A DNA stretch of 64,000 bases from assembly GCF_040954835.1 (NCBI RefSeq), contig NC_090716.1:9192775-9256774 (forward strand), in the 5' to 3' direction. The position numbers and the translations under genes are program-made. The DNA is from Lepisosteus oculatus (taxonomy: Eukaryota; Chordata; Actinopteri; Semionotiformes; Lepisosteidae). The notes beneath the pieces are model-generated. The model had not been told where the DNA came from, made no database searches, and saw only the letters and a program-made list of their open reading frames with translations. This document shows positions 13,487 to 25,500 of this stretch, piece by piece. The number at the start of each line of letters is the position of its first letter. Positions within the stretch are counted from its first letter, which is position 1.

Positions 13487-13709
13487 CTGTCATGCCAAAG
13501 GGGCAAAGTTCCAGCTCCTTGGGCCACTCAGATACTGCAGATACAGATTTTCCCGTCATCCTTACAAACCTGCTTTTGACAAGCCAACATTCAGTTCCTC
13601 TGAAGCAGCTCCTGACTCAGGAACACAGGCACCAAACACAGCCGACAGGAGCAAACCTGAGTCAGGAACACAGGCACCAAACACAACATCCAAAAGCAAA
13701 CCTGAGTAG
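13487..13709 (+). CDS. Exon-like open segment, unknown product
   Basis: A textbook splice acceptor (a pyrimidine run ending TTTTAG at 13,481-13,486) is followed by an open frame of about 74 codons to a TAG at 13,707-13,709. The frame starts CHAKGAKFQLLGPLRY and ends in a Ser/Thr/Pro-rich tail with two 15-residue repeats (units like SGTQAPNT). If real, this is the last exon of a plus-strand gene whose earlier exons are not evident in the window. A second frame, beginning with ATG at 13,492, is also open for 73 codons, so openness alone is weak evidence. I recognise no family. It may be a chance frame over a small tandem duplication. Confidence 0.2.
13611..13706 (+). repeat. 45-bp tandem duplication
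   Basis: Two adjacent 45-bp units (13,611-13,655 and 13,656-13,700), followed by the start of a third, differ at only a few positions. The period is a multiple of three, so it preserves the open frame across it. Confidence 0.85.
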
Positions 13710-16700
13710 ATAACATTTCAGTGAATTAATTAAGATATAGTACACCAGTATATGAACTATATTTTCATCTGTAAAGGCATTAATTATAAATTATTCTAAC
13801 ATTTATATTCCTAATCTGATCCCAGAATATTTGTATTATCAATCCTACGACAATTAACATTTTGGCTACCTGCTTCAGGAATCATCCTAATCAGCAATTA
13901 GTACCTATTTGTCAATTAATCTTATCCTTATCTGTTTTCTGAAAACATCTCCATGTTGATGCTGAACATTTTTCACTTTCTGTTCTTTATTTTTTATTTA
14001 GAGTCCATGGATATGTACTAAAATAAGTGCATCTCAGTGCCTGTGTTCAATGCATCTTAAGGACATTATTTACAGTTTTTAACATGAAGTCTGAAGGGGA
14101 CTATAGTAATATATGATCATTTTTAAGTGAAACCCTGCTTGCACAGCAATGTGGCACTAATAAATAACACACACTCCAATGAAATCTTAGGACTCACATT
14201 TCTCATGAAATTTATCAAAACTGTTTATGCATTGTGCAGCAGCACGATTTATGATAGTGAAATAGTTGTGAACCAAGTACAATGAACAACTTCCAAACAG
14301 TAACCTTTCTTCAGCTCAGATGTCATCTTTCAATAATTTCTGAATGTCTGTTAGCATTATTCATAGAAGAACTTTGATATTACATTAAGTGTCACAGACA
14401 CGCTTTCACCTTATAAAACAGTGCTTTCTTTATGAGAAACGTCTATTGCTTTTTTTGTTCTCATTCTGAAGCTTAAAGGAGGCTTCAAACAGCTGATCAC
14501 ATTTTTTCTGAGGGGCTTGTAATGATTTCCGTGTCTTTGAGATGCCAAAACAACCACAGAAGTGGAAAATGGAAAGGGACTCATTTCTTAAAAGATACCC
14601 ACAGAACTACTTTTGTGCACAAATATAGCACAAAAAACATACATCATTAATGAAAAAGTACAAGCTTTAACACTCAACATATTTCATAGCTGGTGGAAGC
14701 TGTAAAATCTGTATGGCATTTTTATTTTTTTTGCAAAATATTAAAGTATTGTAAATAAATATATATAATGATAAATATGAAAATAATGATTAAAGAAACC
14801 ATACTGTTACTGCAGTATTCAAGTTCATATGTCTAGTTATTACTATAAGGTATAGAAGTCCTATGAAATTTTTAAATAATAAAACGAGTTATTTTAACAT
14901 TAAAATTATTATCAACCTGACCAAGTAAGTGTTTGAAATTAAACCTCAAAGTGCAGAAGAGGTATAATTACAAATGCAGTCACAGTTAAAGCTCATAAAT
15001 AATTTTTATGTATTTCAATTTTGCCCCAGTAAAAACCACTTCAGCTGCAGCATAATTCTCTTGAAGAGTGTTCTGAGAGATGTTAGATTTCATTTTATTT
15101 TGATAAATGTGAGATGGTTTTCACAAGAAAGCATTAGATATCCGATTTGATTAAAAGCGTCTCTTTTTAAAATGTATTACTATTAGTAAAATTACTATAC
15201 GTTTTGACATATTCTCAATTTTTCATTTCCCATATGCACCAACTATAGTCCATATTAATCATGTTCCTTCATTAAAGGCACTGTTTTTGAGCAATGGCTT
15301 TGTACAAGCTAGCAAAAATAGCTTGCCAATCCAGGGGTCTGTTGTCCGGCTAAGATATCATTATAGTTAAAAAGAAACTGCATCAACTGTCCAACAATAT
15401 TTAACTTTCGCCATGTCTTTCAACCAAATTAATATTACAACTGCTGTTCAGAGGGGATATATTTTGGCAGTGAATTCCACAGATAAGATTTCCATCTATT
15501 ATTACATGCCAAAAGCCATCCTATTGTTTTGATTTCCAAAAGAATGACGCAAACTACTACATTCAAAAAGAAAGAATAGAAACAATAATACAAACATTTT
15601 AAAGGGCAGATATAACAGCACATAAATTGTAGTACTAAGTCAACTGTAAAGGTAAGGCTGAGATAAAGTAAAGCTATTTCACAGATAGCAACTCCTGTGA
15701 CTTGCCTCCCTGCAGCCTTGCAGTGACATCAGTCAGAGACGTGCTGCTCCTCTAATGCACCTCTGACTCTCCTGTCAGGCACTGCTGAGCTTGTGTGTGT
15801 CAAATTACTCGGCTCCGCAGGTGTGCTGGAGGAGAACGTCTCTGTGTTTCACTCTCTCACATGCCAACAGCCCAATGGTTAGGCCTCCGCATGTGAGGCA
15901 CAACGCCTAGCCAAAGAGAGACCAATGTGGAGGCAGATTGTTGCAGCCATGCAGTATATCCTTATAGAAGAGGATGAAGTAATTACCACAGATTAATCTA
16001 TAAAAATAAATCCAATAAAACTGTCCTCGGGTATTTGCATTCCCTTTCAGGAATTCAGTCATTTTTAGATTAATTTGAGAAACTTTATGTATTGTATTAG
16101 ACATAACCCATATTGATTTTTAATACTTTTTCAAGATGCAGTGGGGGGAAAAAAGCCTGAAAAAATTCACATAGCTTTTTTGTGGACCAAATGAAAGAAC
16201 TGTAAAAGGGCAGTAGGTGCAGACAAGATGGTGTTTCTTGACTTATCAACATTATCCAGAGTGCAATGTTGAATGACCTGCCATTTGCAGTCGCCTGACT
16301 AATTGGAGAAAGATAATTGATCAAGTAATGGTTACTTAAAACCAGCATAACATTCCAGGCTAGCCGTCTGCTTGCTAGCTGTCCCTGTTGTGTGCTGCAC
16401 CAGTGGGAGAAAGGAGCAGAAAGAGCTAACTGACCACAAAACCTGCAAACATGATTCTGGTGAGTTTTATTCAAAGATCCTGTGAGAGCAGGTGTACCAC
16501 ACAACAAACAAAAACGGTCTGCATATGTAAAGTAGAATTTAATATTCCAAACTGGTTCGGATTGGAGTAATTAGTAGCAATATTACACAGTATATGATAA
16601 AGATGGTGAATGAGGTCACAGGCACTGCACATTTATCTGACTTTATTACCTTCGTGGAGAGACAGTGATCATTAAACAAGCCGAACCATCTCACTGAGAA

Positions 16701-19700
16701 TTACAGCTAATTTTCATTAAGGTTAAATGAAGGTCATCTAATGTCAAACAGACACAGGCAGGAAATAATTGCAACACAGCCTTCACAATAGGACTAATTA
16801 GATTTGTTTGTTCTTTCTGCGTTGTCTGGATTTGACGATGATGGTGGCTTGACATGAAGGTCAAACAATCTCAGCTACCTTCTTCGGATTCTAATCTTCA
16901 GGGATCATCCACAGCAGAAGAAACAGTAAGGTACCGACTATTACGCAGTCATTACACGAGTATGCAAAATCCTAGACAAATCAGTACATAAAACTGTGTT
17001 TTTATTGAGCATCAAGGAGACTGACTTTTTTCTTGACGTGTTCTTTTTGTCACAAATCTTCTCATTGTTCCCAATAACTGTAGAATAGGAGAGGACTTTC
17101 ACGCCCTTTATAGTTTTTATAATTATTTTTAAATATTGGATTTTTATATATTTATTTTTAAACCCTCAACCAGCAAACCTAATCTTGTAAAACAAGGATT
17201 TGCCAGGATTACATTCCTCTCATCATTACAAGGTCTCATTAAAAGCCTGTTTTTAACCTTTTGTAATCCTTCAGTTATAACATATTTCCTGATCTCCTGC
17301 TTGATACAACCTCCTTCCTCATGCCTCAGCTGTTTTCTACTCCAGGTGAATTAGACCTACCGATACCAATGTAAATGTACCGATTTACAGTCGTAAATAA
17401 AATTTAAATGAATGAAAAATAAGGATAAGACATAATACATACGTTAAAAAATTATTTATGGGGTTGGAAGTAACTCACTTCAATACCCACTTAATGATAT
17501 TAACAGAACTCAAACATGGTATAAAAAGCAAAATGTTCATGATTTTACAAACAAAGTTACTAAACGTTTCACATGAGTTGTGGGTTAATATTTTTTTGCG
17601 TGAGTTGAACAGGTAAAACGTCAGAGTACACTGTCGTCAAGCAAATGCTGGTGCATCAAACGTGATGCTATTCTAAAGCTCATGTGGATGAAGGGGAGAA
17701 AGCAGGAGACTACAGAGACAGCAGCTTTGCTAACAGAGTCTCAATACTCGTGTTGATGTTTCGATGGGCTCCCCTGGTGGGTGATGGATATGTACTGACA
17801 TAGTTCAGAATTAATTTAGACCAGCCCCTAAAGCTTTTGTGCTAAAAAAGAGGGATAAACAAGCCCAATTTGCAGTCACATCAGGAATGTACCTCTGTGG
17901 CTCATGTGAGGATCACATTGAAAATGGAAATGCCATTTGTTTGTCAGTCAAAAAATCTGCTTCTTGTGAAAGCAGTGAATGGTTGAGTACATCCAGGTCA
18001 GAGAAAGGAACACCAGGGCAAATCTTGACCAGCTGATTCAGGAGGCTACTTCAGGAGCATAGATGGTGTTACTGACAAAGCACAGAATAGCTGTATGGAG
18101 GATGGAATAAAGACTTGCATCCGAGCAGGGTTATCTGCATCTCACTGTCATAGAACTATGAATTTTTTATTCATTTACACTGAAAAATGGGCGCCTTCGC
18201 ATTTGGGCAAAAGCAACACTTCATTACCAACATGGAACTGATTAATTTAAATCTAAATATTCATCTTACACCAACCTGGAGCCCAGGGTTTGGATTTAAG
18301 CAGTGCAAATCACATGACAAAAACCACAATAAAAATGACAAATAGCAGATTTTCAGTTAAAAAAGGATCCTGTTTTGCACTAGGTTATCGTATCATTGGC
18401 CACCTGACAAATTCCCAGCGCTGGTTTTCACACGAGGATTTACACATCCTCTCCTCTGTCAGATCAGCTGGTCCACAGCTTGGCTGATCTGGCAGATCGA
18501 GTGTGGCTGAGTCATCTTGCTGGAATAAGGCCGTCCAGCCCAAGAACAGAATCTACATGCATTCACAAAGACTTTCCCTGCAGTGAAGCACAGTACAGTA
18601 ACAGAGTGTCTGAAATTAAAAGTTAGAACAATGATTGAAATAAAAAGAAGACATTTTAATTGTTTCTACTTGGATGACCTGATATTCTTTCATTATTTTA
18701 CAGCTGACAGGGTAGCAGGAAACTTAGTGACCTTGCCTGAATTATAAAGACTTGAGTTTGCTTCTGCCTCCTTTTTATTTAATGCTGAGTAACCGATATA
18801 TTTAATAAGTGCAAGCCTTGTTAATTCTGACCAGCCTCATAAATCATAGTCATTAAGCACAATACCAAGTACAATTACCAATAATACACTAAGGAGAGAT
18901 ATTTTGTGATGAAAAGTACAACAGATGACCTAAGGGATTGAAATTAGCAGGTTCAAAAGATGCTACATCCACAGCAATACAAATGGTGAATATTAATGCA
19001 GGCTACCAAGAAACCACATTTAGTTTCATGCACCAGGAAAACAACTAAAATGGAAGAATGAAAAGTGAATCAAAAACTATTAATGTAAAGCAGCATCTTT
19101 CAGATTTGTGCAAAGGCGCTTCAGACAGATCATTTTTACAAAAATCACAGACAAGTGAAACAGTCAGACTGTCTCAATCCAATAACACCTTGCACTCAGC
19201 AATTGTCTTAATGAGATATTTGGACTGTATAAACCTTACCATGTAAAATACAGCAGACGTATCATTTCAGAATTACAAAATCCTAGTTTCTTGTTCTACA
19301 AGACGTATTTTTATTTTATTTATTTAATCATAACCTTCCACTGAAAAGTGCTGGTCTGTGTGAATCTAGCAAAACATGTTCTAAATATAATTAAAAGAAT
19401 AAGAAATCAAACTGAATGCAAATTTGTTGTTGAGAATTATTACAACCATCCTTTTCTCATTTAATTTGAGAAGTCTCCAAACAGCAACGTAGGCTTCTAA
19501 CAGCAAGTGGCCGTCAGTCAAAGTGCTAGTGGGTTTCGAGCGCACACATTATTCAGCTTTTTGTTTTCCTCCCTTGCATGCTTGTTGCTCTGACAGCACA
19601 GTTTGTCTTATTAAAAATGTATATTACACAAGCAAAAAGATTTTAGCAAACCCTCTGAAGAGCTGCATAAGATGCATTGTTTTTAATCTTGTTCTCCCAT

Positions 19701-22189
19701 TTGACATTTAAAGGTTGCTATCCATCATGTTGAGCACATCAAACCTGAGAGTGGTGGGTGAGCAACGAGGCTAACTTGACAATTAGGCAAGTGAGTGTAT
19801 GTGCATGGCTACTACAGGCAAAAAGCACGAGGGACTTAGCGCTTAACAAGTATTGTGCTGGGTCAGGATTTTCACAAGCTGGAATTATTCCATGATCCTG
19901 TATTATAATTAACATCCCAGCATTCCTCTTTAGCAACACCTGCTACTACTTTATTTTTACTACAAAGATCATTAGATGTGAAGGGATCATACATCTGTAA
20001 AATCTGACAGACGGAAGATATTAGTCCCAAATGCAGCAATCCGTAGTACATTGAATACAATTATTTGCCAACTTTCAGCCATTTTAGGTGCTCACACTTA
20101 AACATATTTTTAAAGCGCAAATTGGAAAGAACGTCAGAAAGCCACCTCTCCAAGAGACTTCAAATATTAATGTATCAAATGTCTCTTTTTGAGATTCGAT
20201 TGCAAAATTCAGAATTGAGAAATACAGAATAAATGGCTATATGGAATCATGTGTCATAATGATAATTGCACTGACAACCCATGATGGAAAACTTATGCAC
20301 AACAGAAAACAATGATTATGGAAGCGAGGAGACCTGATATCTGATTGTATAGAGACAATTGCTTGTTAGAGCTGGTACAAGAGATCAGAAATAATATGCA
20401 CAGCAATGCAATCTGAAATGCTTCGGAGAGGAGACCCGTGTTTACACTTTTATAAAACATCCAAATACTGAGCTTTAGAACACCAAAAGTCACACAGGGA
20501 AAATTATTCTTAAATCACATGAAACTGTTGATGTTTTTAAGGTATTTATCATTTATTGCCACAAGGGCTTTCGGTTTAGATAAAGAGGGGCTACAGATTT
20601 ATCTGGCAGAAGGCAGAACGGAGTGGGAAAAAAAACAAGGAATACAAGTATTCCTAAAGGGCTGCTTCCTAGATTTGCTTATTGCTGGTATTTAGAAAAA
20701 GACACACAAACCATCTGTTCTCTCCAAGACCACAGTGCGAGTTTGGCTTGTGTATCACAATGACTTTCAGAAAATTCCAAATTGACATCTTCAGAGAAAT
20801 TCACATAATGATATATGAAAAACTTTTACAACTACAGCAGCATTTATAAGATCATCAACATTGCTTCATATGCTATGCACAGATTATGATGGATTTTTTA
20901 TTTTGAATTTCATACACAGCACAAAAAAATCTAGTCTTATCAGCAAAGACCTTAATTATTTTCATTCTGTCAAAAATCAGACAGAGATCACCTTTTACCA
21001 AGGACAGTTCAATATCGCTGTCAATGGGAGTTTTTATTGAGGTTTTGCGGTTCCTTCCTGCTACAAATGCAGTTCAAATACAAAATGAGCTTTACATCTG
21101 ATTCACCCTAATAGAACAAATTATGCTATCATTGAGAAGTTGTGATTTCATAATGAGAATCAACTCATTCAAATCCTTCTAAGATTCTTCTATATTGGTT
21201 TTCAACACGGAAATCTTAACTTACAACAAGCTGAAAAACTGATTTCTTTGTTGTACAGTAATAATATCATAAAAAAGTGAACAAGCTGTCACTTTATGCT
21301 ATTAAGATACTTCCATACAGGCTCAAAAATCAGTCACCGGCAATCATGGGATTGATCAATCAACTTGAAATTTCAGTTCACAGTGCTTCTCATTGATGTT
21401 GCCACTTGAACAAAATTCTTCCATTTTAATGTTTAGATTAGTAAATTATTTCAGATTTCAATAACAAGGCTTATATGCAACAGCAGCAGTATGCTTTCTG
21501 CTGACAAAATTCAGGTTTTTGAAGTTCCTTTACTTTCTATGGTTCTGGTAGTCTGGTTTCCTTCATATATACACAGTTCAATGTCATTTAATAGCTGTTA
21601 AATGTAATTTAATTTAGATTTTGCTACATATACTGGTGTACTACTTCGGAATTGAATGATATTAAACTGAGGTGTGAACAGAATGTATTTTTCTGTACAA
21701 CAGGGGTAGTTGTGATAAGGGAAATAGCATTGTTTTAGCCCGTTGTCCCCCGAGTGAGTAAACTGTCAAGTTTTGCCTTTGTGGGCTGTGCTAAAAAAAA
21801 ACAGTAGGCAATTATGTAAATAGTAAATTCAGAAGACAGCTGTTTCAGAGACAATAACTAAATGTGCTTAAACATACATGTGCCTCTGAGATGGCAATGG
21901 AATAACTGGCGATTTCCCTAGGCAACATCATCATGCCATTGTGTAGCCAGTAAAATACCTGGGTACAGGCTGAAAGCAAAATATAAAAATACAAGAACAA
22001 TGCACGATATATAAAGTATTTTATAGAAACTGCTATAAACTATAATAGAAGGTGCAGGCATGTATTACGAATTATATTAAGTTATCAAAGCAAATGTTGA
22101 TTCTAGAATATGTGCATGTTTTCCCTTTTTCAGTGCTGTAAATATAAAATGTTGTGCAGAATTTTGGTCAGTGTTTTTCCGATCCTTGT
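13710..22189. other. Intergenic DNA with possible conserved non-coding elements
   Basis: No gene was recognised. The stretch 16,200-16,860 contains many homeodomain-type TAATTA/TAATTG cores and has a more even composition than its surroundings, which is typical of developmental enhancers but not proof. A long minus-strand frame over 16,097-16,507 has no coding character. An X-box-like motif lies at 21,913-21,926. Confidence 0.5.
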
Positions 22190-22500
22190 GACACTAGCAT
22201 TACCACCCTGTAAGGATGCATGATCACAGAAGCACCAGTGAGTACAGCACTGGTTTGGGAGCCTCTAGGAATACCAGGTTGCTGCTGTAAGTGGTCTGCC
22301 TGGACCACTAGGTGGTGCTCTTCCCTCTGGACTAGAGCGTTCAAAACCAAAGCATGGAGACTAGGGATACCATGTTGTAGGAGGTGCTATGCTTCAGATA
22401 ATAAATGAAGTGGGTCCTATCCTGAATCTAAAAAGGTTTGTGATATTTTGGTTGAAAAGCAAAGCCCCTGTGCCTATTCCATCAACAATTTTTAAAGGCC
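22190..22500 (+). mobile_element. 5S-rRNA-derived SINE, diverged copy
   Basis: The head resembles 5S rRNA: 'cattaccaccctg' at about 22,199-22,211, then 'gagtac...ctggtttgggagcctctaggaataccaggttgctg', matching the 3' part of 5S rRNA (AGTACTTGGATGGGAGACC...GGGAATACCAGGTGCTG) with several changes. The body resembles the copy at 41,752-42,285 (for example 'cttcagataa...gtcct', then 'ttgaaaag'). The 3' tail is lost or unrecognisable. Confidence 0.65.
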
Positions 22501-25500
22501 TCTACTCTGCACCTACATTATTGTAAGCGTAATTCAGGACAGAGTCTTGTCAAATGCCAGAAATACTGCAGCAGAGGTATGCTACTGTAAAAGGTTTCCA
22601 TTTTAGCACAACAGCTCACTGCTCATCTCAAATAGTCAGTCACTCATAGGTTTTAATTCTTCTGCTTATCTCTATTATACTTCTGTATAGGAGCCCGTGG
22701 CTCTGAAATTGATTACAGAACAGGCTGAATTGACAGCTCCTTTTGAGAAGACTGAGAAAACCCATGCTTCCATTCAACTGCACGGAGAAACAAATGAAGC
22801 ATCTCATTGTATACATAGTAGAAAACGATTTGTGACAGCATGTTATTTGTGATATGTTTCTTCACTTTTCCACTCAGAAAGTCAGTGCATCAGGTTTTAT
22901 TTCACTGCAAAACCCAGCATAGGACATCAGGAGAACAAGACATTGTAAGTTTGAGCTTGACAGAAAACATCTCTTTTAGAAACCAGACAAGATTTCTTTC
23001 CTTACATGAATGAGTCATACAGTATTTACAGTCCACTTGTATTCCTCGACAAATGCAGCTTCTCTTCATAATGAAGCTCAATGAACCAACAGACAGCAAA
23101 ATCTGCAGACCTTCAGAAAAATGTATGCAATTCATTTCAGTTCTTTGCCATCTCTTTATAACTTGCATTTTCATCCTCAAAACAAAGTTGTTTGGATCAC
23201 ATTTTCATTAATTTTAAGGTTCCCATTCTTACCTCATAGCCGAACTTTTGTCAGGATATGAGGACCACACTTAAACAGTTTGTATTAACTTGCACTATAG
23301 TTTAATTCTGGAATGGGGCTACTTTCCCCAGACTAGGGTCCGATTACGGAAGAGACAGTGACCTCCTGTAATGAAGCAAATTCTCCAACAACGGGGGGGG
23401 GAATTAAATTGCATCTGTGCCCCTGAACCAGCCTTGAAACCTCTAACACACCAAGCAACGTTCTACAGCACATTAAGAAAAATAGCTAAATCACAAGCGC
23501 ATTTGAGTATTTAGACTAGGTAAATGGCTGTGAAAAAATCACTAAGCAGGCAGAGCAGACAATGTATTTTTGGGATCTTATGGGAGTTCTGTGAATGTCT
23601 CCAAGGGTCACCTGTCATCCCATCCAGAAGCTATCAGTGGCCTACCTCTTGCACAGTCATGTAAATCAGTTAAGCTGTCAAAGTCTCTTGTGTACAAACA
23701 TGCATTTTTTAATAAAAGTAAAATGAAGCTGAATCCTGGGTAAAAAGATTCTGCTTACAAGATACTGGAGTACTACAATATGAAACGGATGAAAAACAGG
23801 CTTTAGAGAGAAGGATGTAGGAGAAAAACAAAGCAGTTACTTTAGTGAGGACGGTTCCCCCCGTTTACATGTTGTTAAGAATGTAAACAATATACTGTTA
23901 TTAGTTAACACGACAAACCTTGGTCTGAAATCAGAGCTGTGGAGTCTCATCTAGACACAAGGGCAGTCATCAGAGTAGCTCAATCCCATCTATTCACAAA
24001 GGAAGCAAACCTTGTTCCTGTAATAAAGCACAACTAGCTGATGGCTTGGACCTTCACCTAAGGTTAATAGAGTACCGCTGCAGCAAAATACAGCAAGCAG
24101 TAGGTACAGTACGTGTTTTGCAAACTGCACAATATATCACATGGATATTAGATGAGCCGGTGATTGATTCCACACAATACCATAAACAGACAAAGTACAA
24201 GGTACACAAAGTACTTTGAGCTGCTGGGTAAGGGTTCTTTGAGCTGCTTCCTGAAACCTCTCTCTTAATAGAAAGTCTTAATAAAAAAGGCTGGGCATCC
24301 ACAAATCAGTGACCCATAAATGCCTCTGTACATTCCAGAAAGGTTCCCAGTGACTCAGTAGAGTGGGTTTAAGTGAGCATTTAGACATGGCAGTGTGCTG
24401 AACCTCTCAGTCACATGTCTCTTGTCAGTGGAATGTGATACAGTGCTACATTCCTATAGACAGAGAAGGTTAATTTAACTTTGTGTCAGCCTGTTTGTCG
24501 AGATTCCTTCATTTTATATTTCTTGTGTGTTAGAGGAGAAAAAGAATATGGGCACATCACCATTACTAGTGACTTTGTGGTTCAGCGAAACAAGTGCTAA
24601 AACAAAAAAAAAGTAAAATTTCCAAAATAGCATTAAAAAATCTAGCTTTCTCTTTAATGGCCTCTAAACACTTCATGGCCTGATATTAGGAAATTATGTT
24701 ATTTCATTTCATACATAGTGGATCAAAAACACAATTTAATGTTTTAGAACAATAAACAAGGGAGACAAAATTGTGTGATTAAAACAATGTGCACAATTTA
24801 TGACACAAATACGCAAGAACCAAACTGGACACACAGAAACAGCAATTACTTATTATATATTATATATTATATTCTGATTATCCAGGGGTCTGTTTTAATA
24901 TGATGAATCTTACTATATTCAATTCAGGTTATTTCTTATTCCCCTGGACATAAACAACATGAAAAATAGAACAGAACCATAGAATTGTCTTTATCTGCGA
25001 TCAAAAGGCTTGGAAAAGGGTGAATAAAACTTTGTTTTTCATGTACAGTTTTCTTTTCTGCCTGAGAAAACAGACTTTAAGATAATTTTTTAACATATGT
25101 TTTCTCTGAAGCCATTTAATAATATTATAACAATTTTCAAATATTGCATACAATTATTCCTTAATATAGTGTAAACCCCCGAGATATGTTTCTGCTCATT
25201 TTTAACAATATAGAGAAATGAACTGAAAGTTGCAAATTGAAATGCTTGATAACTAGGCATGAGAGACAATTATTTCATGCTATTATTTAGAAGCTTAAAA
25301 CTAATGACATACTGTATATATATTTAAATATGCAATTTAGTTTAACATTTAAATAGTATGATACGATAGAATTCAAAACTAAAAAATAACAGATGGAAAT
25401 TCCACTAATTGTTGTACTGTATGTTCTCTCCCCTATTGTCAGTCATAATACAACACTGTAGGCAAAATTGTTCTCTGCTTTTACCCATTAGATTGTGACA

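Noticed and set aside
15740-15905. GC-richer block resembling a tRNA-like SINE head
   Set aside because: No A and B boxes or cloverleaf could be placed.
16097-16507. 136-codon minus-strand frame
   Set aside because: Composition is like a chance translation (rich in Cys, His, Ser, Phe) with no domain. The DNA looks more like non-coding regulatory sequence.
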